12,852 nt of DNA from Bacteroidales bacterium. Its GTDB lineage: Bacteria > Bacteroidota > Bacteroidia > Bacteroidales > WCHB1-69. This document shows positions 1-6,244 of this stretch, piece by piece. Where the stretch lies: the NCBI GenBank assembly GCA_031266895.1, contig JAISAD010000120.1, positions 1 through 12,852 of the forward strand, read 5' to 3'. Position numbers and translations under genes: made by a program. Below the pieces are notes generated by a model. It ran no database searches, had not been told where the DNA came from, and saw nothing but the letters and a program-made list of their open reading frames with translations. Within the stretch, counting starts at the first letter, position 1, and every line of letters starts with the position of its first letter.

Positions 1-1155
1 CAATAAATTTTTTACCGTATCTTTTTCTATACTGAATACCCATTGCGGTTGCATTCTATCTCCCGAAAACCAGTACGCTACCCACATGCCTTCATAATGA
101 TTCCAGATGTCAAGATGCGTTTGAGCAGCAAACTGTTCTGTCAACGCTTTTTTATTCTGTATGATTATTTGCATGTCATTGCATGTATTTTGATATTCGG
201 TAGATTCTTTTATATCCATTGTTTTTTTGAAAATTCCTTTTAATTCCTTTTTCTTGTATAACAGATACATTGTATAAGATTCTATCGCATAATCATATTT
301 TGTTGTGTCGGCTGTCTCTGCGGCATATTTATACCATAAGTACCCAATATTTTTATAGTACTCGAAAGATGACGAGTCAATATAAAGTACGCTATAGTAG
401 CACATAATAGCAGAATCTAATTGATTTTCTTTTTCATATGCTTTAGCTCTTAGAATAAACCGTGTGGTAGCCTTTCTTTTATTAATAATGGAGGAATCTG
501 CTACCAGATGTGGCAAGCGAGGTATATGGAAGAATGTAAAATTCGTATCCGATTCCAATAGTTGGTTTTCTTTTGTTGCTGCAATACTGTCTTTTGCACT
601 CTGTGCTTTCAGCATCCGACTTGCATATATATCAGCTAACATTACATCATCAACCTCTTTCTCTATTTCCTCTTTTGTTTCTGCTTTCAGTGCCGGATGT
701 ACCGTGGTTCGAATAATATCTTCTGTTTTCTCCGGATCACTCTGAATAACGGCAGTCAAGTCTATGGAATATTCCTGCCAGCCTTCGGTGGCTTTTTTCT
801 CGGCCATCAGGGTTTGAAGTTTTGTTACCTGATTGTGAATTGTAGCGGCATTCCTGCTATTTGGGTCTAATTCCAGATATTTTTGATAAAACGCTATTGC
901 TAAAGAGACAGATTCGGCATTGTTTGGGTCGGCAGCATATATATTTGCCATTTTCAGATAGGGAATCGGTTGTTGATCCTTGATAAACAATATGCTTTTG
1001 TATATACTTATCGCTTCATCCAGATTTCCGTTTTTTTCTGCCCGTTGTGCTTCTCTATACATTGTTGACAGATCTGCTCTGGCAATCTCTACTGTTTCCT
1101 GTGCGTGCAGCAAACTTAAGCTACACGCTAAAAAAATAAATACAATTTTCTTCAT
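1..1155 (-). CDS. Secreted tetratricopeptide-repeat protein, C-terminus cut off by window edge
   Basis: The minus strand is open from an ATG at 1155-1153 to the first base of the window (385 codons, no stop), so the gene continues beyond the left edge. Residues 1-18 form a Sec signal peptide (MKKIVFIFLACSLSLLHA, then QE); the Cys at 11 sits too early and in too poor a context to be a convincing lipobox. TPR-like helix pairs are visible at about residues 33-58 (EAQRAEKNGNLDEAISIYKS), 66-100 (YLKMANIYA ... AFYQKYLELDPNS) and 232-300 (AKAYEKENQLDSAIMCYYSV ... YDYAIESYTMYLLYKK). From about residue 348 aromatic residues increase (WNHYEGMWVAYWF), suggesting that a different, perhaps beta-rich, domain begins there. 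The protein is likely periplasmic and used as a protein-interaction scaffold; no specific function can be read. It starts 35 bases after the DUF6261 stop, so co-transcription is possible. The gene itself is certain, its role is not. Confidence 0.85.
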   Translation of the reverse strand, partial: MKKIVFIFLACSLSLLHAQETVEIARADLSTMYREAQRAEKNGNLDEAISIYKSILFIKDQQPIPYLKMANIYAADPNNAESVSLAIAFYQKYLELDPNSRNAATIHNQVTKLQTLMAEKKATEGWQEYSIDLTAVIQSDPEKTEDIIRTTVHPALKAETKEEIEKEVDDVMLADIYASRMLKAQSAKDSIAATKENQLLESDTNFTFFHIPRLPHLVADSSIINKRKATTRFILRAKAYEKENQLDSAIMCYYSVLYIDSSSFEYYKNIGYLWYKYAAETADTTKYDYAIESYTMYLLYKKKELKGIFKKTMDIKESTEYQNTCNDMQIIIQNKKALTEQFAAQTHLDIWNHYEGMWVAYWFSGDRMQPQWVFSIEKDTVKNLL

Positions 1156-1190
1156 ATCTTACTTTGATTTAAATTGGGTTAAAATATTTG

Positions 1191-1937
1191 TCAGTTATCT
1201 GCCCCGTCTTTTGTCCGACCTTTGCGCTGTGCCAGCACAGTGGCATACCTTTTCAGGAATGCGTTCAATTCGTTCACAAAGTTCGTGAAGATCGGCGTTT
1301 CTCCATTCAGGATTATGGTGGCTTCGATACGATCCACTATTTGAGCATATATCTCCTGCACCTCCTGGCGTACCTCCTTCATGCGCAGTTTCGAGCGTGA
1401 GGCGATCTCCGTATTGCGGTTTTTTACAAGGGCTTCATAGGCCTCGTTATCGGCGGTGAGCCGTACCGCCCAGTCGCGCAATCCCAGAATATCGACAGGA
1501 AGGGCTGCCGTGGACGCGGTCGATGCTGCGTTTTCGCCGTTCAACTCCTGCAACAGGTTGTAAATGCCCGCCGTCTCCTCGTTGGGGGCTTTTCGGGCGA
1601 GGTTGCCGAAATGGTCAAACAGAATCGTCAACTGTTCGGCTGCGGCGCGCTTCTGCGGATCAAAGTGATTGCGGGCAGATTTTACTGCATCGACAAAGCC
1701 GCGAAAGGTCTGGTCGCGCACATGGTCAGCTTCTGCCATACGCGCCGTATCCGCGCTTTTGCGGATGACTTCCATCGCTGTGTCAGCGTCGGCATACCGG
1801 GTTAAAAACGTAGCCCACAGCGCGGAGATATTGAGCGTGGCGGGGTCGAACTTCAGTACTAAATCGCGAAATTCGGTGTACAGTTGAAACCATTCCTCAT
1901 TGCGGAATCTGAAAAAACTTACTCTTAAAATCTTCAT
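1191..1937 (-). CDS. DUF6261 family protein
   Basis: This is a 248-residue cytoplasmic protein with no signal peptide or membrane segment, predicted to be almost entirely helical. The N-terminus (MKILRVSFFRFRNEEWFQLY), the central stretch RDQTFRGFVDAVKSARNHFD near residues 74-93, and the C-terminal ELNAFLKRYATVLAQRKG resemble the DUF6261 family, which I know as a Bacteroidota family of unknown function; this is recognition by memory, not a search. A low-complexity AASTASTAALP linker at about 136-147 separates two helical halves. G+C is clearly higher than in the TPR gene that follows: 37 of 60 bases are G/C at 1501-1560, against 23 of 60 at 601-660. The ATG at 1937 overlaps, as ATGA, the stop of a minus-strand open frame running through the upstream repeats. 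No clean TAnnTTTG box is seen in the 50 bases before the ATG, so transcription may start far upstream. Function unknown. Confidence 0.85.
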   Translation of the reverse strand: MKILRVSFFRFRNEEWFQLYTEFRDLVLKFDPATLNISALWATFLTRYADADTAMEVIRKSADTARMAEADHVRDQTFRGFVDAVKSARNHFDPQKRAAAEQLTILFDHFGNLARKAPNEETAGIYNLLQELNGENAASTASTAALPVDILGLRDWAVRLTADNEAYEALVKNRNTEIASRSKLRMKEVRQEVQEIYAQIVDRIEATIILNGETPIFTNFVNELNAFLKRYATVLAQRKGRTKDGADN

Positions 1938-1990
1938 ATCAGTGTCAGTTTATGTGGATAAATAAAAAATATTTGATTTGAAATTTTTGA

Positions 1991-2158
1991 CTGCAAAGTG
2001 CTCTCAACACCTGTGAAAAGAGGTTTGCACCCCTGCAAAACAGCTTCAACACCCGTGGAAAGAGGTTTGCTCCTCTGCAAAACAGCTTCAACACCCATTG
2101 AAAGCACTTTGCACCAATGTAAAACAGTTTCAATACTCGCGGAAAGCACTTTGCACCA
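1991..2158. repeat. Four tandem 42-bp repeats, each of two diverged 21-bp halves
   Basis: Units lie at 1991-2032, 2033-2074, 2075-2116 and 2117-2158, followed by a degenerate partial unit at 2159-2180. The middle units share runs such as CTGCAAAACAGCTTCAACAC, while the first and last differ more. Within each unit the halves share a pattern of the form GAAAGnnnTTTGC / AAAACAGnTTCAA, giving an underlying 21-bp period. The array sits 54 bases upstream of the DUF6261 ATG. Units are adjacent with no unique spacers and are imperfect, so this is not a CRISPR. Possible roles are heptad-coding sequence, spaced protein-binding sites in a leader, or a slippage-prone array. Confidence 0.9.
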
Positions 2159-2170
2159 ATGAAAGCAATT

Positions 2171-2200
2171 TTTGCCTGACCGCAAACAGTCGCAGGCAAA
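2171..2200. repeat. 8-bp perfect inverted repeat at the edge of the repeat array
   Basis: TTTGCCTG at 2171-2178 is the exact reverse complement of CAGGCAAA at 2193-2200, with a 14-base loop. It abuts the last degenerate unit of the 42-bp array. No T-run follows it on either strand in the right place for a typical intrinsic terminator. It could form a hairpin in a leader transcript running leftward to DUF6261. Confidence 0.55.
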
Positions 2201-2275
2201 TCCTGTTGCTGCAAAATTTACAATAAAAAAAGCTTCTAAAAAAGGCCGTAAACTATTGCGTATCAGCCATATAAT

Positions 2276-2295
2276 GGGGGGGGGGGGGGGGGGGG
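2276..2295. repeat. Homopolymer run of 20 G
   Basis: Twenty consecutive G on the plus strand (C on the strand read toward DUF6261). Runs this long are prone to slipped-strand change and act as phase-variation switches in several bacteria; they are also a known weak point for sequencing and assembly. On the minus strand it lies inside an open frame (as proline codons), roughly 150 bases downstream of a -7 box and about 340 bases before the DUF6261 start. The true length in the genome may differ from 20. Confidence 0.9.
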
Positions 2296-2330
2296 TAAGC
2301 GCCAGGAAATTGTTAACGTGCAGCAGAGCG

Positions 2331-2361
2331 GCTAAAAGCAGCCTTTACGGGCATTTTTAGC
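2331..2361. repeat. 7-bp inverted repeat (possible hairpin)
   Basis: GCTAAAA at 2331-2337 pairs perfectly with TTTTAGC at 2355-2361. Inside the loop GCC and GGC can add three more pairs across a small internal loop, around TTTACG. It lies between the minus-strand promoter at 2447-2454 and the G20 run. It could be a leader hairpin; it lacks the flanking T-run of a normal terminator. Confidence 0.4.
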
Positions 2362-2446
2362 AGAGAGGTGTACCTCTTCGAAATCGTTGTACTAACTGTG
2401 GTCTGCATTTTTCTTTCCTTATTTGTTATATTAAAATATGCGGAGG

Positions 2447-2454
2447 CAAAAATA
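2447..2454 (-). promoter_or_regulatory. Bacteroidota-type -7 box (TATTTTTG) pointing toward DUF6261
   Basis: On the minus strand the sequence reads TGTATTTTTGCCTCCG, containing TATTTTTG, a match to the TAnnTTTG consensus. The 20 plus-strand bases 2441-2460 are identical to 3867-3886, the promoter of the signal-peptide gene at 3834. The best TTG upstream is only 15 bases away (2472-2470), shorter than usual, so the -33 element is weak. The only gene downstream on this strand is DUF6261, about 500 bases away. Confidence 0.5.
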
Positions 2455-2549
2455 CAAAAAGAATTAAGACAATGCGATAAATTGTATTATTTTGCATTAT
2501 TATTTCATAATTCATTCTATTACAGCAGAATACATTTTCGACGATTAAC

Positions 2550-2579
2550 AAAAAAACGTAAAGTTAACGCAAGTTTAAC
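2550..2579 (-). terminator. Weak terminator-like hairpin after the thioesterase gene
   Basis: Read on the minus strand, GTTAA (2579-2575) and TTAAC (2567-2563) form a 5-bp stem around a 7-base loop, and a run of seven T follows at 2556-2550. It lies about 70 bases beyond the thioesterase stop. The stem is short and A+T-rich, so the call is tentative. Confidence 0.25.
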
Positions 2580-2650
2580 AAACAATACAGATTATCAACT
2601 GCATTTTCATATAAAACATACGACAATCGGCTAACTTAAAGACTTATAAT

Positions 2651-3073
2651 TTACAACGTTTCAATCCCCTCAAATTCCCGAATCAGCCTTACCTGCTCGT
2701 CCGAAAGCGGCATGGAGGCAAGGGTTTGGCGGTCGAATCGGCAAACGGCGCTCCGGCAGACTGTTTTGATTTCGCCGGTGTGCATATCTCTGATTTGCTG
2801 CTGCATTTTGAAGCTGCGCACGCCGAGTTCATATACTTTCGAGTCGCAAACAATTTCGTCCGCAAAAAGAACGGGGCGCTTAAAGTCCATTGAAATGTGT
2901 ACCAGCACCATATTGACTGTTTTCCAGTCAACAGGATTCTGCAGCACTTTTTCCAGGTAGGCGCTGCGCCCCAGGTCAAAATAGTGGCATTGTGCCCCGT
3001 TGTTGACGTGCACAAAAGGGTCCAGATCGCTCATGCGTATCTGCACGGGAACAGTGAATTTATAGCTTTCCAT
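2651..3073 (-). CDS. Acyl-CoA thioesterase, 4HBT hotdog family
   Basis: The 140-residue length is typical of a single hotdog domain of the 4-hydroxybenzoyl-CoA thioesterase (YbgC/FadM-like) type, which hydrolyses acyl-CoA thioesters in the cytoplasm. The family signature near the N-terminus is clear: RMSDLDPFVHVNN at residues 13-25, in which Asp18 lies at the position of the usual catalytic Asp and HVNN starts the long hotdog helix. The rest fits the fold (VHISMDFKRPVLFADEI in the middle, then paired strands with CRSAVCRFD). The substrate cannot be deduced. The ATG at 3073 shares its last base with the TAA of the upstream gene (TAATG), so translation is probably coupled to that secreted protein. 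I do not know of a functional link between the two. Confidence 0.88.
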   Translation of the reverse strand: MESYKFTVPVQIRMSDLDPFVHVNNGAQCHYFDLGRSAYLEKVLQNPVDWKTVNMVLVHISMDFKRPVLFADEIVCDSKVYELGVRSFKMQQQIRDMHTGEIKTVCRSAVCRFDRQTLASMPLSDEQVRLIREFEGIETL

Positions 3074-3834
3074 TAGAATTTAAAAACCACTCCCAGGCCA
3101 TTGCCCGTGTAGTTTAAATCCAGCGTGGGCGTATAGGAGGCGCCCTCCTGTCCATAGATATACTGTTTTACAAAATCATTTTTGGCAGCTCTCTTTTTGC
3201 CTCCGCCCACGGCACGCACGGGGATGCTTGCTATAATCAATCCCTCACCCACTCCCATCATGCACATGCCGGTCAAAAAGAAGCCATAGGCAGTTTCATT
3301 AAAATAGTAACCGGAATAATAGGAGCCATAATCGTCATACATGAAGGCTGCGCCCATGATTGTGGAGAACAGCCCTACGCTGGTGAGGATTATGCCGGGG
3401 ATAAACAGTTTTTTGCCTGTGCTGGCCAGCTTCATGCCCGAATGGAAGGTGTTGTAAATATCGCCTCCCACATTTTTAAACAGATAGGCGTCAATTTCAT
3501 CATCGTCCATATCATTAAACTGCCTTGCAGTCATGGGGGCATCCTGTGGGTTGGCATAAACAGGCTGCTGATCAACATAGACGGGTTGCGGCGGATTGGC
3601 ATCGGCAAAAGTTTCCACTTTTCCGCTGGCATAAATAATGGAGGCAATGTCGATTTTTAATATTGTATAAACAGGACCTTCCAGATTATCGGTTTCCCTG
3701 TATTTTACATTATCAACATTAACTTCAAGTACTTTAGCATCAATGCGTTTTGCGTCTTTCGTAACAATAATGTCCTGGGCGGCAACGGTTAGCCCGCAAG
3801 CTAAAATAACGATACATAACAATAGTTTTTTCAT
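3073..3834 (-). CDS. Secreted/envelope protein of unknown function with two hydrophobic helices
   Basis: This 253-residue protein begins with a signal peptide (MKKLLLCIVILACGLTVAA, then QD). The mature N-terminus, DIIVTKDAKRIDAKVLEVNV and on to about residue 76, resembles a domain I have seen at the front of many Bacteroidota secreted proteins, likely a small beta-rich unit. A Pro/Gln/Tyr-rich linker (about 80-100) and an acidic stretch MDDDEIDAY (109-117) follow. Two hydrophobic segments, about 144-166 and 184-206, look like membrane helices flanking a Tyr/Gly-rich loop (DDYGSYYSGYYF). The C-terminus (TPTLDLNYTGNGLGVVFKF) ends in Phe, reminiscent of an outer-membrane-associated strand, but no barrel is evident. 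It has its own promoter with TTG and TATTTTTG spaced 19 bases, and is followed by the coupled thioesterase. Function is not known to me. Confidence 0.85.
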   Translation of the reverse strand: MKKLLLCIVILACGLTVAAQDIIVTKDAKRIDAKVLEVNVDNVKYRETDNLEGPVYTILKIDIASIIYASGKVETFADANPPQPVYVDQQPVYANPQDAPMTARQFNDMDDDEIDAYLFKNVGGDIYNTFHSGMKLASTGKKLFIPGIILTSVGLFSTIMGAAFMYDDYGSYYSGYYFNETAYGFFLTGMCMMGVGEGLIIASIPVRAVGGGKKRAAKNDFVKQYIYGQEGASYTPTLDLNYTGNGLGVVFKF

Positions 3835-3872
3835 TTGTTTTGATGTTTTAGTGAATAATTAAATATCGGAGG

Positions 3873-3902
3873 CAAAAATACAAAAAAAATGATTGGCTGC
3901 AA
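3873..3902 (-). promoter_or_regulatory. Promoter of the secreted-protein/thioesterase pair
   Basis: On the minus strand TTG (3902-3900) and TATTTTTG (3880-3873) are separated by 19 bases, matching the Bacteroidota sigma-factor consensus TTTG / TAnnTTTG in box and spacing. The ATG of the secreted protein is about 40 bases further on. It lies in the 94-base gap after ligA. Confidence 0.7.
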
Positions 3903-3928
3903 TGGTAAAAAAAAAATCTTAGCAGTTC

Positions 3929-5962
3929 TCACTCCAGCATTTTCCAAAATTCCGTTTCGGAAATGACAGGGGTGCCCAGTGTTTCGGCCTTTTTCCGCTT
4001 TTCCGGTCCCATTTTTTCGCCTGCCAGCAGGTATGAGGTTTGTTTAGATATGGCAGAAGCATTTTTGCCGCCATGCTGTTCAATCAGCTCTTTTATTGCG
4101 TCGCGCGGAATGGAAAAGAGACCGCTTACTACAATGATTTTTCCTTCTAAAACCCGGGAAACAGGCTGAGAGCCGGTATCCTGCACGGCCATTTGCAGTT
4201 GTGCCTCTTTCAATTTAATGACGCGCTCCAGATTTTCAGGGTCGTTGAAGTAGCTGTATATGCTTTGCGCCACCTGCCCGCCCACATCGGCTATCTGTAG
4301 CAGCTCGTCCACAGAGGCGCAGGCCAGCCGGTCGATGGAGCCGAAATGCCGCGCCAGCTTTTTTGCCGTAGTTTCGCCCACGTGGCGAATGCCCAATGCA
4401 AAAAGCACCCGCTCAAAAGGCGCCTGTTTCGACCGCTCAATGCCGGCCAAAATGTTTTCTACGCTTTTTTCGCGCAGCCCGATAATGCGTTCTGGCTTAT
4501 CCTCTTCGGCAGCTATAACCTTTTCCAGCCCCAAAATCTGTTCGCGCTTCAGGGTGTAAAAATCGGCAATATCGCGCACCACGCCAGCCTGATACAGTAA
4601 ATTCACCTTGCCTTCGCCCAGCGAATCAATATTCATCGCCTTGCGAGCAATAAAGTGCTCCAGCCTGCCCCTGATTTGCGGAGGGCAATGCTGCTCATTA
4701 GGGCAAAAAATGCCGGCTTCATCCTCATTGGAGCGCAGCTCAGTGCCGCATTCGGGACAATGGGTGATAAAAGCTACCGGCAATGCATCGGGCAATCGCT
4801 TGCTTTCATCTACCCCTACAATTTTTGGAATTACCTCCCCACCCTTTTCTACAAGGAGCGTGTCGCCTTCATGAACGTTGAACTGAGCAATAATATCCTT
4901 ATTATGCAGCGAAGCGCGCTTTACAATGCTGCCGGCCAGCGGCACAGGAGCGAGGTTGGCTACAGGGGTAACAATTCCGGTTCGTCCCACCTGATAGTCA
5001 ATACTTAGCAGTTTTGAAGCCTGCCGTTCGGCCTTAAATTTGTAAGCAATTGCCCAGCGCGGATTTTTAGATGTTGCGCCAATTTGCTGCTGCTGGGCGT
5101 AATCGCTTACCTTAATTACAATGCCATCAATGTCGTAAGGCAACATTTTGCGCTTACTGTCCCATTCATGAACAAAATTGAGAACTCCTTGAATATCACC
5201 TATTTTTTCTATAATATCCGGCATTTTAAATCCCCACCGGCTCAACTGCATCAGCTGGTCATAGTGAGTGGCGGCGGTCAGTTCGCTGCCCAGTGCGTAG
5301 TAGAGCTTAAAGTCGAGGCCGCGCCTGGCCACCTCTGCCGACTCCTGCAGCTTAAGGCTGCCCGAAGCGGTATTGCGCGGATTGGCAAAGGGCTGTTCTC
5401 CCATCTCTTCACGCTCACTGTTAAGCTGAGCAAACTGCTTGTGAGGCATTAGAATTTCGCCGCGCACTTCAAAAAAATCGGGATAGTCGCCCTGCAGCTT
5501 CAACGGCACGGTTTTCACCGTTTTAATATTGGCCGTAACATCATCACCCTGCACGCCATCGCCGCGCGTAACGGCTCGCAACAGGCGCCCTTCACTGTAA
5601 ATCAGGCTGATAGCAACCCCGTCATATTTCAACTCGCAAACATACTCAACAGGCAAGTCTGCCAGCTGCCTGATACGGCTGTCAAAATCTTCAACCTCTG
5701 CCTCCGAATAAGTGTTGGCCAGCGAGAGCATGGGAAACTGATGCTGCACGGTGGCAAACTGTTTCGTAACCGTGCCTCCAATGCGCTGTGTGGGGCTGTC
5801 GGGCAATGCCCATTCGGGGTATTGCCGTTCAAGTGCTGCCAGCTCTTGCAGCAGCATATCATATTCATAATCGCTAATTACCGGATTATCCAGCATGTAG
5901 TAGTTGTAGTTATGCCTGTTTATGGCTTCGGTCAGCGCCGCTATTTGCTCTTTTGCGTTCAT
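3929..5962 (-). CDS. ligA: NAD-dependent DNA ligase LigA
   Basis: The enzyme seals nicks in DNA using NAD+, joining Okazaki fragments and completing repair. At 677 residues it is full length. Domain Ia is seen at 16-40 (HNYNYYMLDNPVISDYEYDM), the adenylation motif CELKYDG at 109-115 has the AMP-accepting Lys112, and RGDGVQGDDVT follows at 133-143. KYDG-type nucleotidyltransferase motifs continue (FEVRGEI near 164, YDIDGIVIKV near 276, and AIAYKFKAE near 304). The OB-fold segment includes VGRTGIVTPVANL. A four-Cys zinc finger uses Cys402, 405, 420 and 426. Helix-hairpin-helix repeats follow (FALGIRHVGETTAKKLARHF), and a BRCT domain occupies about 604-677. All expected key residues are present. 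The ATG at 5962 agrees with family N-termini and lies about 35 bases after a TAATTTTG box. It is transcribed alone or as the first gene of the leftward group; no terminator is obvious after it. Confidence 0.98.
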   Translation of the reverse strand: MNAKEQIAALTEAINRHNYNYYMLDNPVISDYEYDMLLQELAALERQYPEWALPDSPTQRIGGTVTKQFATVQHQFPMLSLANTYSEAEVEDFDSRIRQLADLPVEYVCELKYDGVAISLIYSEGRLLRAVTRGDGVQGDDVTANIKTVKTVPLKLQGDYPDFFEVRGEILMPHKQFAQLNSEREEMGEQPFANPRNTASGSLKLQESAEVARRGLDFKLYYALGSELTAATHYDQLMQLSRWGFKMPDIIEKIGDIQGVLNFVHEWDSKRKMLPYDIDGIVIKVSDYAQQQQIGATSKNPRWAIAYKFKAERQASKLLSIDYQVGRTGIVTPVANLAPVPLAGSIVKRASLHNKDIIAQFNVHEGDTLLVEKGGEVIPKIVGVDESKRLPDALPVAFITHCPECGTELRSNEDEAGIFCPNEQHCPPQIRGRLEHFIARKAMNIDSLGEGKVNLLYQAGVVRDIADFYTLKREQILGLEKVIAAEEDKPERIIGLREKSVENILAGIERSKQAPFERVLFALGIRHVGETTAKKLARHFGSIDRLACASVDELLQIADVGGQVAQSIYSYFNDPENLERVIKLKEAQLQMAVQDTGSQPVSRVLEGKIIVVSGLFSIPRDAIKELIEQHGGKNASAISKQTSYLLAGEKMGPEKRKKAETLGTPVISETEFWKMLE

Positions 5963-5994
5963 TCTTAAATAAAAACCGTTTTTTTATGCAAGCG

Positions 5995-6002
5995 CAAAAT
6001 TA
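5995..6002 (-). promoter_or_regulatory. Probable -7 box of ligA (TAATTTTG)
   Basis: The minus strand reads TAATTTTG at 6002-5995, matching TAnnTTTG, about 33 bases before the ligA ATG. No clear TTG is found at the expected -33 distance, so the call rests on the -7 box and position. Confidence 0.45.
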
Positions 6003-6043
6003 CAAAATAAAAGCCATTGTGCGAAGTTGAGGAGGCCAATTTT

Positions 6044-6074
6044 GATTTAAAATCTTATTAGTATATTTTAAATC
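6044..6074. repeat. 10-bp perfect inverted repeat between ligA and tRNA-Ser
   Basis: GATTTAAAAT at 6044-6053 is the exact reverse complement of ATTTTAAATC at 6065-6074, around an 11-base loop. It lies between two diverging transcription units, so it is not placed as a terminator for either. It is purely A+T-rich apart from its ends. It may be a protein-binding palindrome or an incidental feature of an A+T-rich spacer. Confidence 0.5.
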
Positions 6075-6138
6075 AGCGAGATAAAATTAGGGTTACGCCT
6101 TTTTCGGGCCGCAGGCAACGGGTAAGGAAAAAAAAATG

Positions 6139-6146
6139 TATTTTTG
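6139..6146 (+). promoter_or_regulatory. -7 box of the tRNA-Ser gene (TATTTTTG)
   Basis: TATTTTTG ends five bases before the 5' end of the tRNA. It sits in TGTATTTTTGCC, identical over 12 bases to the cores of the minus-strand promoters at 2447-2454 and 3873-3880. A -33 element is not clear. Confidence 0.6.
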
Positions 6147-6150
6147 CCGC

Positions 6151-6237
6151 GGAAAAATGCCGGAGTGGTCGAACGGGGCAGACTCGAAATCTGTTGAACC
6201 CTTCGGGGTTCCGGGGGTTCGAATCCCTCTTTTTCCG
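6151..6237 (+). tRNA. tRNA-Ser (anticodon CGA)
   Basis: The 87-base sequence folds as a class II tRNA. The acceptor stem pairs GGAAAAA (6151-6157) with TTTTTCC (6230-6236), followed by discriminator G. The anticodon stem pairs GCAGA with TCTGT around CTCGAAA, giving anticodon CGA at 6185-6187, which reads UCG. The long variable arm GAACCC-TTCG-GGGTTC is the serine hallmark. The T arm pairs GGGGG with CCCTC around TTCGAAT. The 3' CCA is not encoded (CAA follows), so it would be added after transcription. Confidence 0.96.
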
Positions 6238-6244
6238 CAAAATG

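Larger units (their letters stand above)
1934..2344 (-). other. Open frame of 136 codons through the repeat array and the C20 run, no ATG
   Basis: After an in-frame TAA at 2347-2345 the minus strand is open from 2344 to a TGA at 1936-1934. It crosses the 20-base run (six Pro codons plus part of a Thr codon) and all four 42-bp repeats. It contains no ATG or GTG; the only usual alternative start is a TTG at 2185. The repeats would encode 14-residue units such as HWCKVLSMGVEAVL and QRSKPLSTGVEAVL, that is two heptads with hydrophobic residues three and four apart. The TGA overlaps the DUF6261 ATG by ATGA, a coupling arrangement. The repeats have a period divisible by three, which protects several frames from stops, so openness alone is weak evidence of coding. 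It could be a decayed gene, a coupled leader, or chance. Confidence 0.2.
2159..2650. other. Gene-poor segment between the repeat array and the thioesterase gene
   Basis: I see no convincing protein gene in these 490 bases. They hold, from left to right: an 8-bp inverted repeat (2171-2200), the run of 20 G (2276-2295), a 7-bp inverted repeat (2331-2361), a short palindrome GAGGT-GT-ACCTC next to it, a minus-strand Bacteroidota-type -7 box (2447-2454), and a weak minus-strand terminator-like hairpin (2550-2579). A 31-codon minus-strand frame (ATG at 2408, TAA at 2315-2313) follows an AAGGAAAG sequence just downstream of the promoter; it may be a leader peptide but has no other support. From 2450 to 2650 the sequence is strongly A+T-rich. 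Confidence 0.6.

Noticed and set aside
1..1155. Several short plus-strand frames in the left 1.1 kb
   Set aside because: The minus strand is continuously open here with a signal peptide and TPR motifs, so these are antisense shadows.
1991..2158. CRISPR array
   Set aside because: Units are directly adjacent without unique spacers, diverge from each other, and no cas gene is nearby.
2172..2360. Plus-strand 62-codon frame containing a Gly run from the G20 tract
   Set aside because: It lacks an ATG start, promoter and family resemblance; it is open mainly because of the homopolymer and repeats.
2368..2634. Plus-strand 88-codon frame with a hydrophobic N-terminus
   Set aside because: It starts at GTG, overlaps the minus-strand promoter core (which encodes its AEAKIQK stretch), and has no recognisable family or promoter of its own.
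1191..2660. Insertion sequence or transposon around DUF6261
   Set aside because: No transposase, terminal inverted repeats or target-site duplication could be found, although composition suggests transfer.
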